From: Anopheles merus
Lineage: Eukaryota; Arthropoda; Insecta; Diptera; Culicidae
Assembly (NCBI RefSeq): GCF_017562075.2
Contig: NC_054083.1
Span: 17,616,542 to 17,680,541, forward strand
Direction: 5' to 3'
Length of the DNA: 64,000 nt
Position numbers and translations under genes: made by a program. Position 1 is the first letter of the stretch. Each line of letters starts with the position of its first letter. The notes below the pieces were generated by a model that was not told where the DNA came from, did not search any database, and saw only the letters and a list, made by a program, of their open reading frames with translations. Positions 12,004 to 24,700 of the stretch are shown in pieces.

Positions 12004-12213
12004 GCCGGTCTCATGGTACAGTCGTCAACTCGTAAGACTTAACAACATGCCCGTCATGGGTTCAAGCCCCAAATAGACCGTGCCGCCATACGTATGACTG
12101 ACTATCCTGCTATGGGGGGGGGGGGGGGGTCATACAAAAGTCACTGAAAGTCAACCCACAAATGGTAAAGGCCGAACTTGACCGACAACGGTTGTTGAGC
12201 CAAAAGAGAAAAA
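12004..12213 (+). mobile_element. tRNA-headed SINE, full-length type
   Basis: In the + direction a tRNA-like head shows an A-box-like TGGTACAGTCGTC and a B-box-like GGGTTCAAGCC. The body (CCATACGTATGACTGACTATC) and tail (CGGTTGTTGAGCCAAAAGAG) follow. A run of about 16 G interrupts the body near 12,114-12,129. Pol III transcription and LINE-driven retrotransposition are expected for this class. Confidence 0.8.
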
Positions 12214-12639
12214 AATTCCTCACAAGATTGTCTATTTAAATTGCTACCGCCTCAAAAAGGTTCCTATAGACCCTAATTCGTGTTCCAAAGAATCGGGTAA
12301 CGTCAACGTTTTGAAGCATCATTTCTCAAATGTAGCGACTAAACTCTAAAAAAATAAAGCTATTTTTAATAATATGTAACAGTAGCAGTTCTTCTATTAA
12401 TGCAATGCCATAAAGAGGATTTTGTATTTTTGTATTTTATAGTACGTTTCCAAAATAAGCTATGCATTTCAATAGATAAATGTATGCCAACATACCGTTC
12501 CTATATCAGCCTTCTACACCACAGTTATCAAAGGTTTTAACCTTAATATTCCACAAATACACATTCCTTTAATTATTCCACAAATACTGTTGTCCCTTCC
12601 AAAGTTGTGGTGCTTGCTTGGTCCTTTAAATTGATAACG

Positions 12640-14750
12640 GTGGCGTTTTGAACGCAGGAAGCACTAACGATACATCGACATTCTCATATTTCAAGCTCAC
12701 TCGACCAAACGACCGGTCCCAGTTGCACCACTGTACTGTGATTAAGTATTAATGAGACGTATAACGATACACATAATGCTATTCTCATAACGGCCACCGA
12801 CCATCAGTCGTTATTCTTCTTTTCTTTTTCGTTTTCATCCCCAACGGAATGTGAGTCCGCGCGGCGACAGTGGCGTTCGCACGAACATTCCATTATTTTC
12901 TCCAGACGGTTGACTGCTGATTGAAGAGGGGGCGGAATGATGTGAATGCTCGGTATATCATTCCACAGCAACACAGCGTCGGTGGTAGTGGTTGCAGCAG
13001 TTGTTGATATGCAGTTTGTTGATGTGTGCATGCGTATAAAATCATCGTCGTTAGGAGTAAGCTTGCCGGCTTCAACGAAGCCGCTTCCCACTTGACACGG
13101 GTCGCGGCCGTCTCTTGGATGCTTCTTTGTTTGACATCTGCACATCCACTCGAGTCCTTCCATTGACAATCGCTCGAGGCGTTTTTCGAATGCGCTGGAT
13201 GACGGATGGCAGAGTGTGCAGTGCAAAGGATTCTTGAAGGGAAGTCGAGCTAGAGGAGCGTTCTGCCCACCCCTTTGTGAGTGAGTGTGTGCACGAGGAA
13301 TACAGAAGCGTCTACACGACATTGCAACATCAAGCTTCGCGTAACTTCTCAAGCAAAAAAAAAACGAGTCGACTACTCCCATTCAAAATCTGCATTCAAT
13401 CCACTCGCAATGGTTTGCAGCAAACTCTACTCGTATCTAACACGACAGCTTGCGGGCTGCTCGGTTGAAAAGTAATCGCCATATGAAGAAGTTCCTCATG
13501 AAAAGGGAGACAGTGAAACAAAAGTTTTCCAAGGGCAAGCCTTTAACACATCGTTCTGCCGGTTCGAATGGATGGTGCTGCGGCACGTGAGGGGGAATAA
13601 ATTTTGTGAATCAAAAAACCATTTGTACTCCAACTTTTCCCATCGCCATCTCGAAGTTTTCACTCGCAGCCTAACCACAAACACAAACGCTCGCCTCACA
13701 AAGGATCCTCTCAGATCCTAGCCGGCTAAAGCCGTCGCTCGGACGTACGGGAGCCGCAGGTATCATATTCGTTCGTTCTTTTCTTTTTTGTGATTGTAGT
13801 TTTTGTTTTATGCACGTTTTATGTTTCCCCAGTTGCATCCCAAAATGCATCCCGTAATGTATGTTTTGCACAGCAGCAGCAAGCCACAACCGTGCCCGTT
13901 CTACCCTGGGGGCTTTTGTGGTTGCGCTACTCGCAAACCAGTCGTGGGACGCTATTGTTTTCTTCGCTCACGCCGTCGCGCGCCGGCCTGATTGCCTACG
14001 AGGGCTGCGACACGCCAGTACAGTGCCATTTTACCGTACGCTGTCTTTGACACTCGAATTTCTTGTCCCTTTGCTGTCGCGACCACCGTACCCTCGGTCC
14101 ACGAGGGTGCACCGGCGAACGGGGGCATGCCACACTCGCCATGAATTATCAACAGCTAACGCAAGTGGATTGTAACGAAACACCACGGGTGGTAATTTGT
14201 CATTTGGTGATTAAGAACTACGCTCGTGCATCGGTACGCACCGGAATGTACGGGGTGAGGATGAGGATTTTTGCCCCGCGGACAACACGTTAGAATACAC
14301 ACACACACACACACCACACACATACACACTCATACATGGCGTAGTAGCAGCATCGGTTAGCATCGGTTGCCGGGTGCCATTTCGAATTTAAACATTCATG
14401 ATTATCGTAATACATCTCACGAAGGACATGGACCGTGGCACAGCAAGCAAGCTAGCAAGCGCCAGTGCGAAACTTGTTGTGCTGGGTTGAAATGTAGTGG
14501 TTGGTGTGGTAGTCGTCGTTGCGACGCAGTCGTAACATTTGCACCACCGTCGTGCGCTGGGCTACGAACGCACACGGGATAGTTATATGTTGTAATAGTA
14601 TATTTTGTTTTATCGTGACGCTAGATAAGCACCAGCTCAGAACTCACACTAGAAGCGAATGTAGGTGGGGTGGCAAAATATGTTATCAATTTTCCAGATG
14701 CGCTTAGTGTGCTAGAATATACGTAACGCAAATATGTTATCATGGCGATG
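12640..14750. other. GC-richer non-coding block
   Basis: Markedly richer in G+C than the flanks, with codon-like composition. The frames (for example 192 codons on the - strand at 12,804-13,382) show no recognisable domain, and several contain simple repeats. It may hold regulatory sequence of the long Dscam leader intron; I see no gene. Confidence 0.4.
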
Positions 14751-17259
14751 GCGATTAATAATTGGACATGTTTTTGGACATAAGTAAGTTGGCTCAGGCA
14801 GGATGAGCTGGTATTGTGGTATACCCGATAAATGCGCGGCTCAACAACGTCCTGATCTGAACGTCAGACCTAGTGCAAGCGAGTGTTTAATCACGAAAAT
14901 TAAGTTTTGTGATTGAAATAATATGATTTGCCGGTTGACATAAAGTTGATTACGATTGCAAAATTATATTCACATGCAGAGAAGGTTAAATTTAATAGTT
15001 GAATAATTTAATAACACAACTAAACATTCATACATCGCTTAGGGTTAACGAGCGCTCCAACTTCATTCACAATAATTTACAACGAGATGATTGTGTTGTT
15101 TTTATCTTTATTAGCGTTTGATATTAAACTTCATAATGAGATGAATTTATGTGAGATTATTTTATGTGTGAAATTGCATCAAATATTCAGGCCAATGACA
15201 TGTTTTAACGTTTTTTAACGTGTTTAACGTTACCGTGATGATAAAAATTGGAGAAAAAATACACATGCAAAACACATTAAATAAAACGCTATTAGTTCTA
15301 GTGTTACTTTGACCTCATGGCTACGCAATGCAAATCCTATGTGTTTCTTTATCGGAGGTCTTAATTCAAAGAAACCTGCATTGAAACCGATCTCGACCAA
15401 ATGCATAGCCCTGGAACTGTTCTCACTATCGGACCCAAACTCTCCTAAAATACATCATAAACCCATAATATCTATAGAATTGATTCAGAACTATTGCTGC
15501 CGTCTCTATACAGTCCCTCCATGAGCTGTTGTCAATGTAACTAATCAAAACTAAACTGTCTTTCTAACGAAGTTGAACGCCGTGTTTATACATGTTTTCG
15601 TTACCACAGAGTACGCTTAACTTCTTTGTAACTGCTACAACAATTGTGCGGCCAAAACGAAGTATCATTAAAGCCATGAAAAGCATAATCCAATTCCATG
15701 AAATGTAAGCAATAAAAGCAAGATGTAATATTCAATTCATCAACCATGGGCTTCGAACATTAAGGTATTTTAGGAAAGTAAATGCAAACAGTTATTGATG
15801 AATTACGTACTGTATCGTGCGCTTTTTTTTCGAATAAAGCACAATTTTCTTCCAACTCCGCGCCTCTCATACGTAGGACTGAGATACAAGAAGTGAATGA
15901 TAGTAGAACACATTATTGGTACAGGCATACCTAGATTCTAGGTCCTTGAACGACAACGGTTGCTGCGCCAAAGAAGCAAAGTAAACACAGCAAATGATTA
16001 AGAGCAAAATTACTAAATAATAAAAACCAAGAATGCTCTTCAATACGGAATTGATACGCAATTTGATTGGTTGCATGAAAAAAGTAAAAAGTCAAAAACT
16101 AAAGGGCAAATGCACAACTAAACTACTAGTTTTAAACCAGTGCCCGGTGCCGATAATTGTGGGCAAAGGATTAAATAGAATTGTCACCCCTATTTATTAA
16201 CCCATTCAGTATTTTGCCCGAGTGAGACTCGGGCTGTGCTTTTGTTCGTTTTTCCATGTTTTGATTCAATCGTCGCGTGTGAGAGGGGGATAGAGGTAAA
16301 ACAATGATAATGACACATTTTCCATCCAAAAATCCATCAATCAAAATGCCAAAACCACTTTCCAGATTGTATAGAGGACAAAGAAGAGACAAGTAGAAAT
16401 GTATTATAAATAATAATGAGCAATCACGAAACATCATTGAGGAAATATAAGGGGGGAATGCTATCTTTAAAAAAAATTGTTTTTTTTTCTTTTCGTCGGA
16501 TTTTCCGTTTTTCATCATGTATGTATATCACATAAACCTTATGGAAACTGTATTTGCTCTTAATACAAATATACTTGTCAAAGATTCACGGAGGAACGAC
16601 TGGGTATTGCTTACGCCTAGAAACATTCACGTGTCCAATCTTTTGCTAAGAGTTGTGTTGTGTCCTTCCTAGAACCTAGATCAACCTAGCACAAGTCATG
16701 CGGAAACTCGCCACACATTAAGATATTGAAGATTCTGCTATTCGGCAAAGGCAATAAAGTCTTACATTTGCTACCAAAAAAAACCTTGAAACATGTCTTG
16801 TGATGTTTTGTTCCCAAGAGTAGTATCTCAATTGGGATAAATTCCTACACACTAAACAGGCGTAGTTTTCATTTTCCAAAAATTAAAAAACGAACATTTT
16901 CAAATGAATATATTGTATAATTTCAATCACTGTAAAGTAATTGAATATCTCCACTATTACATACTTTTCAAAGACTGAAACCAAACAGTGTCTTCGCCGA
17001 TGGCAGAATTGCTGGAAACAGCTAATCATATACGCGATAGCAATCAAATCCGTCCGTTTTTGTAACAGGAGTCGCATCTATCGAATAAGCCACCGAATCG
17101 CGCTAGATGTACCATAGGCAATGCGCAATGTACAAATGAACATTTAGATAATCTTATCCACCAATTGTCAGCTTCCAATTCTAATGTTCACCGTGTAAAG
17201 CACAGGTCTTGTTGAATGGCGTAAGTTTTACTAACAATGATTCATCTTCCAATTTTCAG
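14751..17259. other. AT-rich sequence upstream of first coding exon
   Basis: No gene is supported. Around 15,864-15,975 there are degraded SINE-like words (CATACGTAGGACTGA, ACGACAACGGTTGCTG). The block ends at a good splice acceptor (pyrimidine-rich, TTTTCAG) at 17,259. Confidence 0.5.
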
Positions 17260-17274
17260 CAACGCCTAGGAATT

Positions 17275-17311
17275 ATGGAAGTGGCAAGAGCAACACTATC
17301 CCGCTTACCCG
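17275..17311 (+). CDS. Dscam exon 1: start codon
   Basis: Exon from acceptor 17,259 (15 nt of leader) to donor GTAAGT at 17,312. It encodes MEVARATLSRLP and ends in phase 1. Joined to exon 2 it creates a signal peptide, which supports this start. No other ATG near exon 2 is in its frame. Confidence 0.75.
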
Positions 17312-20300
17312 GTAAGTTACGATTGTTATTGTTTCGCTTTTGCATGCGTACTTAGTGCGCAAGAAAAATGGCCAAAGTACCACCGTTACAATCAACCTAC
17401 CCAGTTCCCATATCAGACAGAGGTGTATTGTTATTAGGGATAGACAAATTTGTTACGAACAGCAATAAATCCACTAATAAACTAGCGCACAACCTCATAA
17501 ATCATACCCCGTATCCATTTATCCGCCCGATGGTGCCCCGACGGGCCTGCAGGTTTCGTCCAGTACCTAGCATTGGCGGTACTCATCGAGCAGGCGGGGC
17601 AGGCGCTGTCGTCGGAAAATCTTCAGATGCCCAACTTTCTGCACGAGCTTCCGTCGAGCGTACTGTTCAGCAACGACACCGGCAACTCGCAGCTCGTCTG
17701 CCAGGCCTACGGTGGTCCGCAAATGATCATCCAATGGATACTGAAGGATGGCAGCCTGGTGAGCAGCGTACCGGGGCTGAGGTAAGTGGAAAACTTTGCA
17801 GATCACATATCAAACACGAGATTATCGTCCAAGGTAGGTATGTGGTGCTTGTTTAGAGCACATGACGACGGTGCCCACGACGACGCACGGCGGAGGTTAG
17901 GCGCAAAGGTGAAGTTTGTCGGCAAAACTACTTCTTCTGTTCCTGTTCTGCGGCTGTACTGTTTGATACGTGAATTATTAATTAAAGATGAAAGGCGCAA
18001 CGGAGAAATAAACTAAAGCCCGGCACGTAAGCATACAACCGCGGTTCCTCCCCGCCCTGGGTGATGGCGATGCGCAGCACCTTCAATTTCTTTCTCGACA
18101 CAGTGCGGTGTGGCGTTTCTTTGGTGTTCTGGTGTTTGGAAAAGTTTAGAAGACAACCAAAGTCACGATTTGCGGTTGCGACCTTTTTCAACTGACGACG
18201 CTCCGGCGTTCGCACGCTTCATCCACTGACTCGGCGTATTTTGGTCGTTCGCCCTCCCCCCTGGGAAACCGCAAAGAAACTAACATGTAAACCGAAGTTT
18301 ATTCGAAAAATCGTCCCGCATCACAAAGCAAACTCACCCACACCTCGAACCCACATTCCACCTTGCACCGTACGCCCGCAACACGCACGAGAAGCGTGCA
18401 GGAAATTCCACCGAAACCACTGAAACAGAAGAATATGCCGCATTAATGCCTTGCAAACGCAATCTCGGCAGACGCGCGCGCGGGCGAAAGATGCCATTCT
18501 TTATGTTCACTTCACATGATAGTACACTTTATTATGTGCGTGCACCGGGCGAGCAGATATTCGCATGAACCTTGTACGATGCGAAACACGAGGCAACACA
18601 GGGGAGTGTATGTATATACGACGCATTATGTACCTGTTCAATCTTCCGTAAAGTTATCAGAGTGTCTTGATGCAATATTTATTGGGATTACGTGCGTGCG
18701 TCTGGTAGCAAGGGGTCTACAAGACTACATACGTGGGGTACGGGGTCCGTGCCCAACGGAACACGTCTTCGCCTCATGCAACGCCAGCACATACATGTAT
18801 GTATGTAGGAGAGAACGCACATGCCCAGGGTATTAGGAAGATCCGGCCGCTAGTGAAGCCATCGGGAATGATAAAGTACTAGGTACTGGTTGAAGCATCT
18901 TTGGTAGCATTTCGTGCAGTGCTTTGATTGGCATTCGGTCACAACAAGGTACTGTTACTGTGGAACGGTTGATAAAGTAACCGACGGGTAATGGAGACAT
19001 AAGGAAGGTTAAGGAAGATTGAAAGTTATAATGTTCAGGTTCAGGAATCAATCAGATCTCTAGTGACGTGCACCACTTCGTGTGGTTTCTGAGAATATGC
19101 CGCATTATTAGTATCGAACTTGACTAAGGGCTAATTTAATACTTAACTTTATGATGAAATCATTGAACGATGTACAGCTCGTTATTATATGAAGCGTCCA
19201 TGAAGGGTTGATTTAAAGTCTATAGCACAATTTTTTTCCTTAATGCACAACGGTAGCGAATTACAGTCGGTACCAATTACATATAACAAAGCACAAACAA
19301 ATCTTTTGTCAGGTTTCCCTAATCGTTGAAAACCTGTAGAGTTACTGTAAAGTCTCCTGAGATGAATTAGTTTCCTAAAAAATCAATTTTACTGTCACAA
19401 TCTTACAAAACATACTCAATCCCTTGAAGGTTCGATGCTTCACCATAAAAGGAGATGTCAGTCGTTGTCAAACTCTATTAAACAAATAACATCAAAAGAA
19501 TGCAATCATTTAAATTGTTCTTGTATCTCATCAATTTCAAGGAGTTGTTTCGTACAAAGAATAAATTACTAGGCGCTTGGCCATGACAGCGATAAAATAC
19601 CTAATGATTTGTCAACTTTGGCACAAAAGCTTGTCCGTTGTAAAATCTCTTTTCCTATTTTCTCCAGGAATCCAACAGTAAACCAATCGATAACCAAACT
19701 ACAACAACTACAATAATTATTATTTCAAGTGCTTTCATGCATTTGAATATACAAATGAAAAAAAGGCATCTCAAACAACTGAGATGAACAATTTTCAATC
19801 GATAATACTTTGATACAATTTGCACTACATTTTCTGCAGAATCGATTTGCGATTTGCTTTTCTGCAAAAGTAAATTGCATCTCCAAATTGACCTCGATCT
19901 TGTATTGTTACATCCGCTTCATTTCGTCGAAAAGCGCTGTAAGGATGATGGGTAGGAAAAAAACTATTCAACAGAATCTATTTTCCAGCGAAAACATGTC
20001 CAGCAGCGGTGATACTGTTCGGTTGTTGGCATGTGATGTATCATTCGCCCAAAATTCAACATTGGATCAACGTATGATTGCATTCCGTTCACCTCTCCTT
20101 TAGTTCGTTAGTATCTTGACAGCAGGAAGATTTGTATTGTATCAAATTTACATTTGCATGTATCGATATCGGCAATATTGACAATACATGCAAGCCCGTA
20201 TATAGCTAAAGGATGGCATCCGGGCTTCATCGAAGGATAGAGTCAACATCTTATAACCCGTCGCCTGTGCTCTATCTTACCTTTTGCCGGTTACCGCTAT

Positions 20301-21683
20301 CCACCGCTCACCCAGGCAAGCGTTGCCAAATGGAACGCTCTACTTCCCTCCGTTCGCCGGGCATCTCTTTCGCACGGACGTACACGATACGACTTATCGG
20401 TGCAGGATCAGCTACTCCTACTACGTACTGCTCAGCCACGACATCCGGGTACGGGCAGGTAAGTTTCCCGCTCTTCTCAGCTAAGCACGCCCTGACGGCG
20501 ACACGCAGACGTATGACGACGACGACGACGACGACATTCTTGGACCGGTTCGACATTACCCACGACACTGCTGAGCTGGAACTTTGTTTTCCTTTTCGGT
20601 GAATCCTGTTTTTCTTTTACTTCTCCTTTCGCATCGCTCACCAAAACACTCTCACACGTTTGTGGCACGATGCTGCTGCAGTGGTACGGCAACCGTACGA
20701 GGTAAAGGTGGAGACCACCGATGTGACGCTCGGCAACACCGCCTTCCTGAAGTGCTTCGTCTCGTCGCACGTGCGGGAATTCGTCCATGTGTCGTCATGG
20801 TTCGGCGAGAAGGAAATGCTTCTTCCCGGCCGGTCCGACATCGGTGAGTAGCCTCCAGCAGCAGCACAACCTGTCCAGCCGTACGAACTCGTACCAGTGG
20901 GAGAGGCGAGTTGTTGTCACGTTACATTGCGACCCGTACGGCAGACGCCCGAACACAACGGAGTCCGTGTCTCACGCACTCCTTCCTTTTCCCATCACAG
21001 GCACTCGGTATGTTGTCACAACGCCCGGCGGAGAGCTGTGCATACGGAACGTCAATGAGGAGGACAGATTGAAGCGGTTCTCATGCGTAACGGTCGACAC
21101 GCTGACGGGCGAGCGCAAAACAAGCGAAGCCATCCTGCTCACCCTGAAAGGTACGCCTTTTCCATAGAAACTCACCGGAACGTGCGATAGCGTACGATGC
21201 AGCTCGGTTGCTCCGAGTGACCGAGTATCGAAAGTTCTAATACAATTACGCCATCGCTCTCTGCCTAAATCAACCTGCCCTCCCCTTCTTTGATCCTCTT
21301 TTCTGAACAATACACTACTGGCGCACGCACACACCCACATACACACACACACGCACTTGCACACATACAGATAACATTCCAAACATGGCGCCATCCACTA
21401 GCCAGAAGTCAGTGAGCGAGCTCAAGGCCGGCAAGGGAGCCAGTGTGCAGTTACCATGCAATGTCCAGGGAAATCCCGTTCCCAGCTTCTCGTAAGTATT
21501 TTCATCCCATTAACTTTGATAGCCCGGCATACAGCCCTTCGCCCTTCATCGTCCCTTTCGCGGCGCGAACGCTGTACGTAGCCGCTCCGAACCTCCGGCA
21601 TCGGTGCGGGAAACTCGACCCGTTCCCCGACAGTAAATGGGAAATTTATGTTTTCACCATTCGACCACGAGCGTAGAATGGGG

Positions 21684-21743
<60 letters not shown>

Positions 21744-24700
21744 AGGGAGTGAAATACAGAGAAAGCAACCGGGGTGTGTCAACTGGTCCCTTTTCTCGAG
21801 GACCCCTTGGCAGGATTCATAATAAATTCATTTATGATCCATTGATGGATACTGCAATTTTGATACACTTTGATCGTTGCCGTGAGATCTACTCCACCAC
21901 AGCGTCCTCTCGGTGGTATAAATCGCTCGAGGGCACTGGTTGAAAGCGATTAAAGCATCCCAGATCAATCTCACCCGGCCGTTTGATGTTGCCCGAGGGT
22001 TCCCGTGCCGTGGTAGGGCGAATAATCTGCACTTTGCACCTGTATGGGTAACGAAACCGATCCGGGGTACGGTTGGTCCGACAGGCTAATCTTTATAGCT
22101 CGTGGGGTGTTATCACTTCGGTGTTTCTTATGCAGTTTTGTGGTTGTTTTAATTTAAAAAATTATAATGTTTAAAGTTACATATGCGTTCATTTTTGTAT
22201 CCTAGGAATGTTCCATTCCTGGGTTGATAGTACATAGTGCATGGCAGTATGAAGCGTTTTATGTAGCCGAAGACAATTTAACTTTTAGACACACATGTCA
22301 CACATAAAAGTAAGTAAAATCTAATGATATTGGAATTGATGCTATCAACTGGAACGGGGACACGGTTCACTCGAGGCTTGAACCCATGATAGACATGTTG
22401 GTAGTCGTACAAAATGACGACTGTACCACGATACCGGCCATAGCTCGTACTTCTTGCTCAGCGAATCTCATTAGAGGAAATTGTCAAGATTAATCGAAGT
22501 GTGTGTGTGTGTGAGAGAGAGAGAGAGAAAGAAAGAGAGAGAGAAAGAGAGAGCGCATCTCACAAGGTTTTTCAAGTCAGATTTAAATGTTATCGAACCA
22601 TGTTCACTAGCTCCAGATTCATTCTGACAGCCAAACGATGTTTTATGAATATTTTCCTTCTTTTTAACATGAGGCTAACATGAGATGGGTAACCATTACT
22701 TCCAGCAATTTCCTGTTTTTATCCACTGCAATATATGGAAGAAAAAAGGTAATAAATTCGTAACAACTTTAAGGAACTTTAACTAAACATCGTTTACCTC
22801 AAACAATAAAAAGAAAAAAGGTCGTAACAACTTAGGGCAAAACTAAACATCGTTTACCTCAAAACAATAAAAAAGATAGTTGATGAACAACAGTATACAT
22901 TTTTTAGTGATATTCAGTATACTATATTTGGTAGGAAAGGCAAGTGCCCTTATTGGTTTCATTTGCTCATATCATGCATACTCTTAAAATTGTTATTATT
23001 AGGTAATCATGCTTAAACATCTTCAGCATTAAACATGTTGTAGCCAATTTCACATAACCTGCTAATGCATCGTAATTGTAGCACACTTGCCACCGTAACT
23101 TTAGTTGCATTTTAAAAGCAATGAATGCAAAAACAAGCGTAAAAATGATTGCGTCAATAATATTTCTCATCTGCCATTCAGAGTTTCAAATTAACTAGGG
23201 TAGCGCGAGAGTATCTCCGGCATCAACACATTGTATGCAAAATTCCACTCGATTACAGTTGCCAAAATACTAATTTTCATTTGTTAACTTGACAATTTTG
23301 AGTGTTGCAGTGGTTTCCACCTTTAATTAGGTGCATTCAATGCAGTTTTTTTTCTTCCACATTCAATTCCCAGTTTTTACGATTTTACATCCATACAGTG
23401 TTGAGTTGGGTTGGGGCCGCGCCCACAGTCGAAATTAATTCAACAGGCGCTCACCTGGCCCGCATCGCCGTGCATCGAGATGAATTAGAAATAAAATTTA
23501 ATCACGACCGGGCACACCGCAAATTCACTCGGACCTTTGGCGCTAATCCGAAGCGGTCGAAATAATTACCGCACGGCAAACACGCACAATCTATCACCCG
23601 CATAGCCTTATCGGGTTAATGCTGTCCGAAGTTCGGCATGCGGGAAATAAACCACTCAAATGTGAACGTTTCTGTAATGCAATCAGGAGCCACTTATAGG
23701 AGGGATGGGGAGGATGTACAGGTTTGAAGGACGGTCTGGGAGGAACGGATCGCGGCCATCCAATCCATTAGGATGGGGCATAACATCGAGATGAGATTCG
23801 ATCGTGAAACACACGAGAGAGAGTCTCCTGGGCTTGGGCAGACTTTCTACCTATATATCGAAGCTTTCTCTCATACTCTCTCTCTCTCTCCTTCTCTCTC
23901 TCTCTCTATCTCTTTGTTGTCCACACGCGAATGTGTTGGTTACCGCGGGTTCGGCGCGGTATTGTTGTACTATCGCTGCCTTCATCGGTGCTCGATACCG
24001 AATTATCAGAGCGTAAACTAATTTAAATCGAATTGATTGAACATTAATTATGCACATGGTTTGATTTATTTGTCTTCTCCCGCCATTTGCCAACCATCGG
24101 GATGATGTGACCGATGTCGATGATGTTTCTGTATCCTTTCCCCACGCCCATTCCCACGGTCCTTCGCTGCGGCCGAAAACCGTGTGCACCCTGGGCACGG
24201 GATGCCGCTTCCTATAACTATCATCACGGTTTGCTTTCTGTTGCATCCCGGCGCCCGCACGCTTCACGGTGACATCGCACCGACCTGCACGTTTGGCCGA
24301 CTGGTGGGACATTCCTGATCGCGACGCTCTTACGCTCCCCTCGTAGCTGGTTTCGCATCTCGGACACTGGATCGTTATATACCGTGCCGTCCTCGCAGCG
24401 GATCGTGCCATCGCAGTCGCTGCTATTCATCCGCAACGTCGACGAACGAGATGCCGGAAGATGGGTAATTATTTACGTATAATAGATTTCACAAACACAC
24501 ATACACACTCATGAGAGCGTACCATGCAAAGGTGATCGGAACTGACCAGAACATAACGATTCATCGAACCGTGGCGTACAAGAATGCACAATCGTGCGGG
24601 TGCGCCACAGCCATCGATGCAACGGCCATCGAGAGGTAGAACGCAAACGTAAATGAACGAAAGTGCAAAACAAACGTTGGAAACTGCGACTAATCCACTT

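Larger units (their letters stand above)
21492..24346 (+). other. Dscam intron 6
   Basis: Contains GA tracts (21,684-21,741 and 22,500-22,555), a SINE at 22,337-22,443, a short imperfect tandem duplication (22,747-22,870), a CT tract (23,875-23,912) and a GC-richer 3' part. No extra Ig3-like exon was found. Confidence 0.7.

Noticed and set aside
12804..13382. 192-codon - strand frame
   Set aside because: No recognisable family, no splice or start support, contains simple Thr repeats; likely chance in a GC-richer block.
17521..17600. Start at the ATG at 17,530 (MVPRRACRFRP)
   Set aside because: That frame differs from the Ig1 frame; the upstream exon at 17,275 joins in the right phase and yields a signal peptide.
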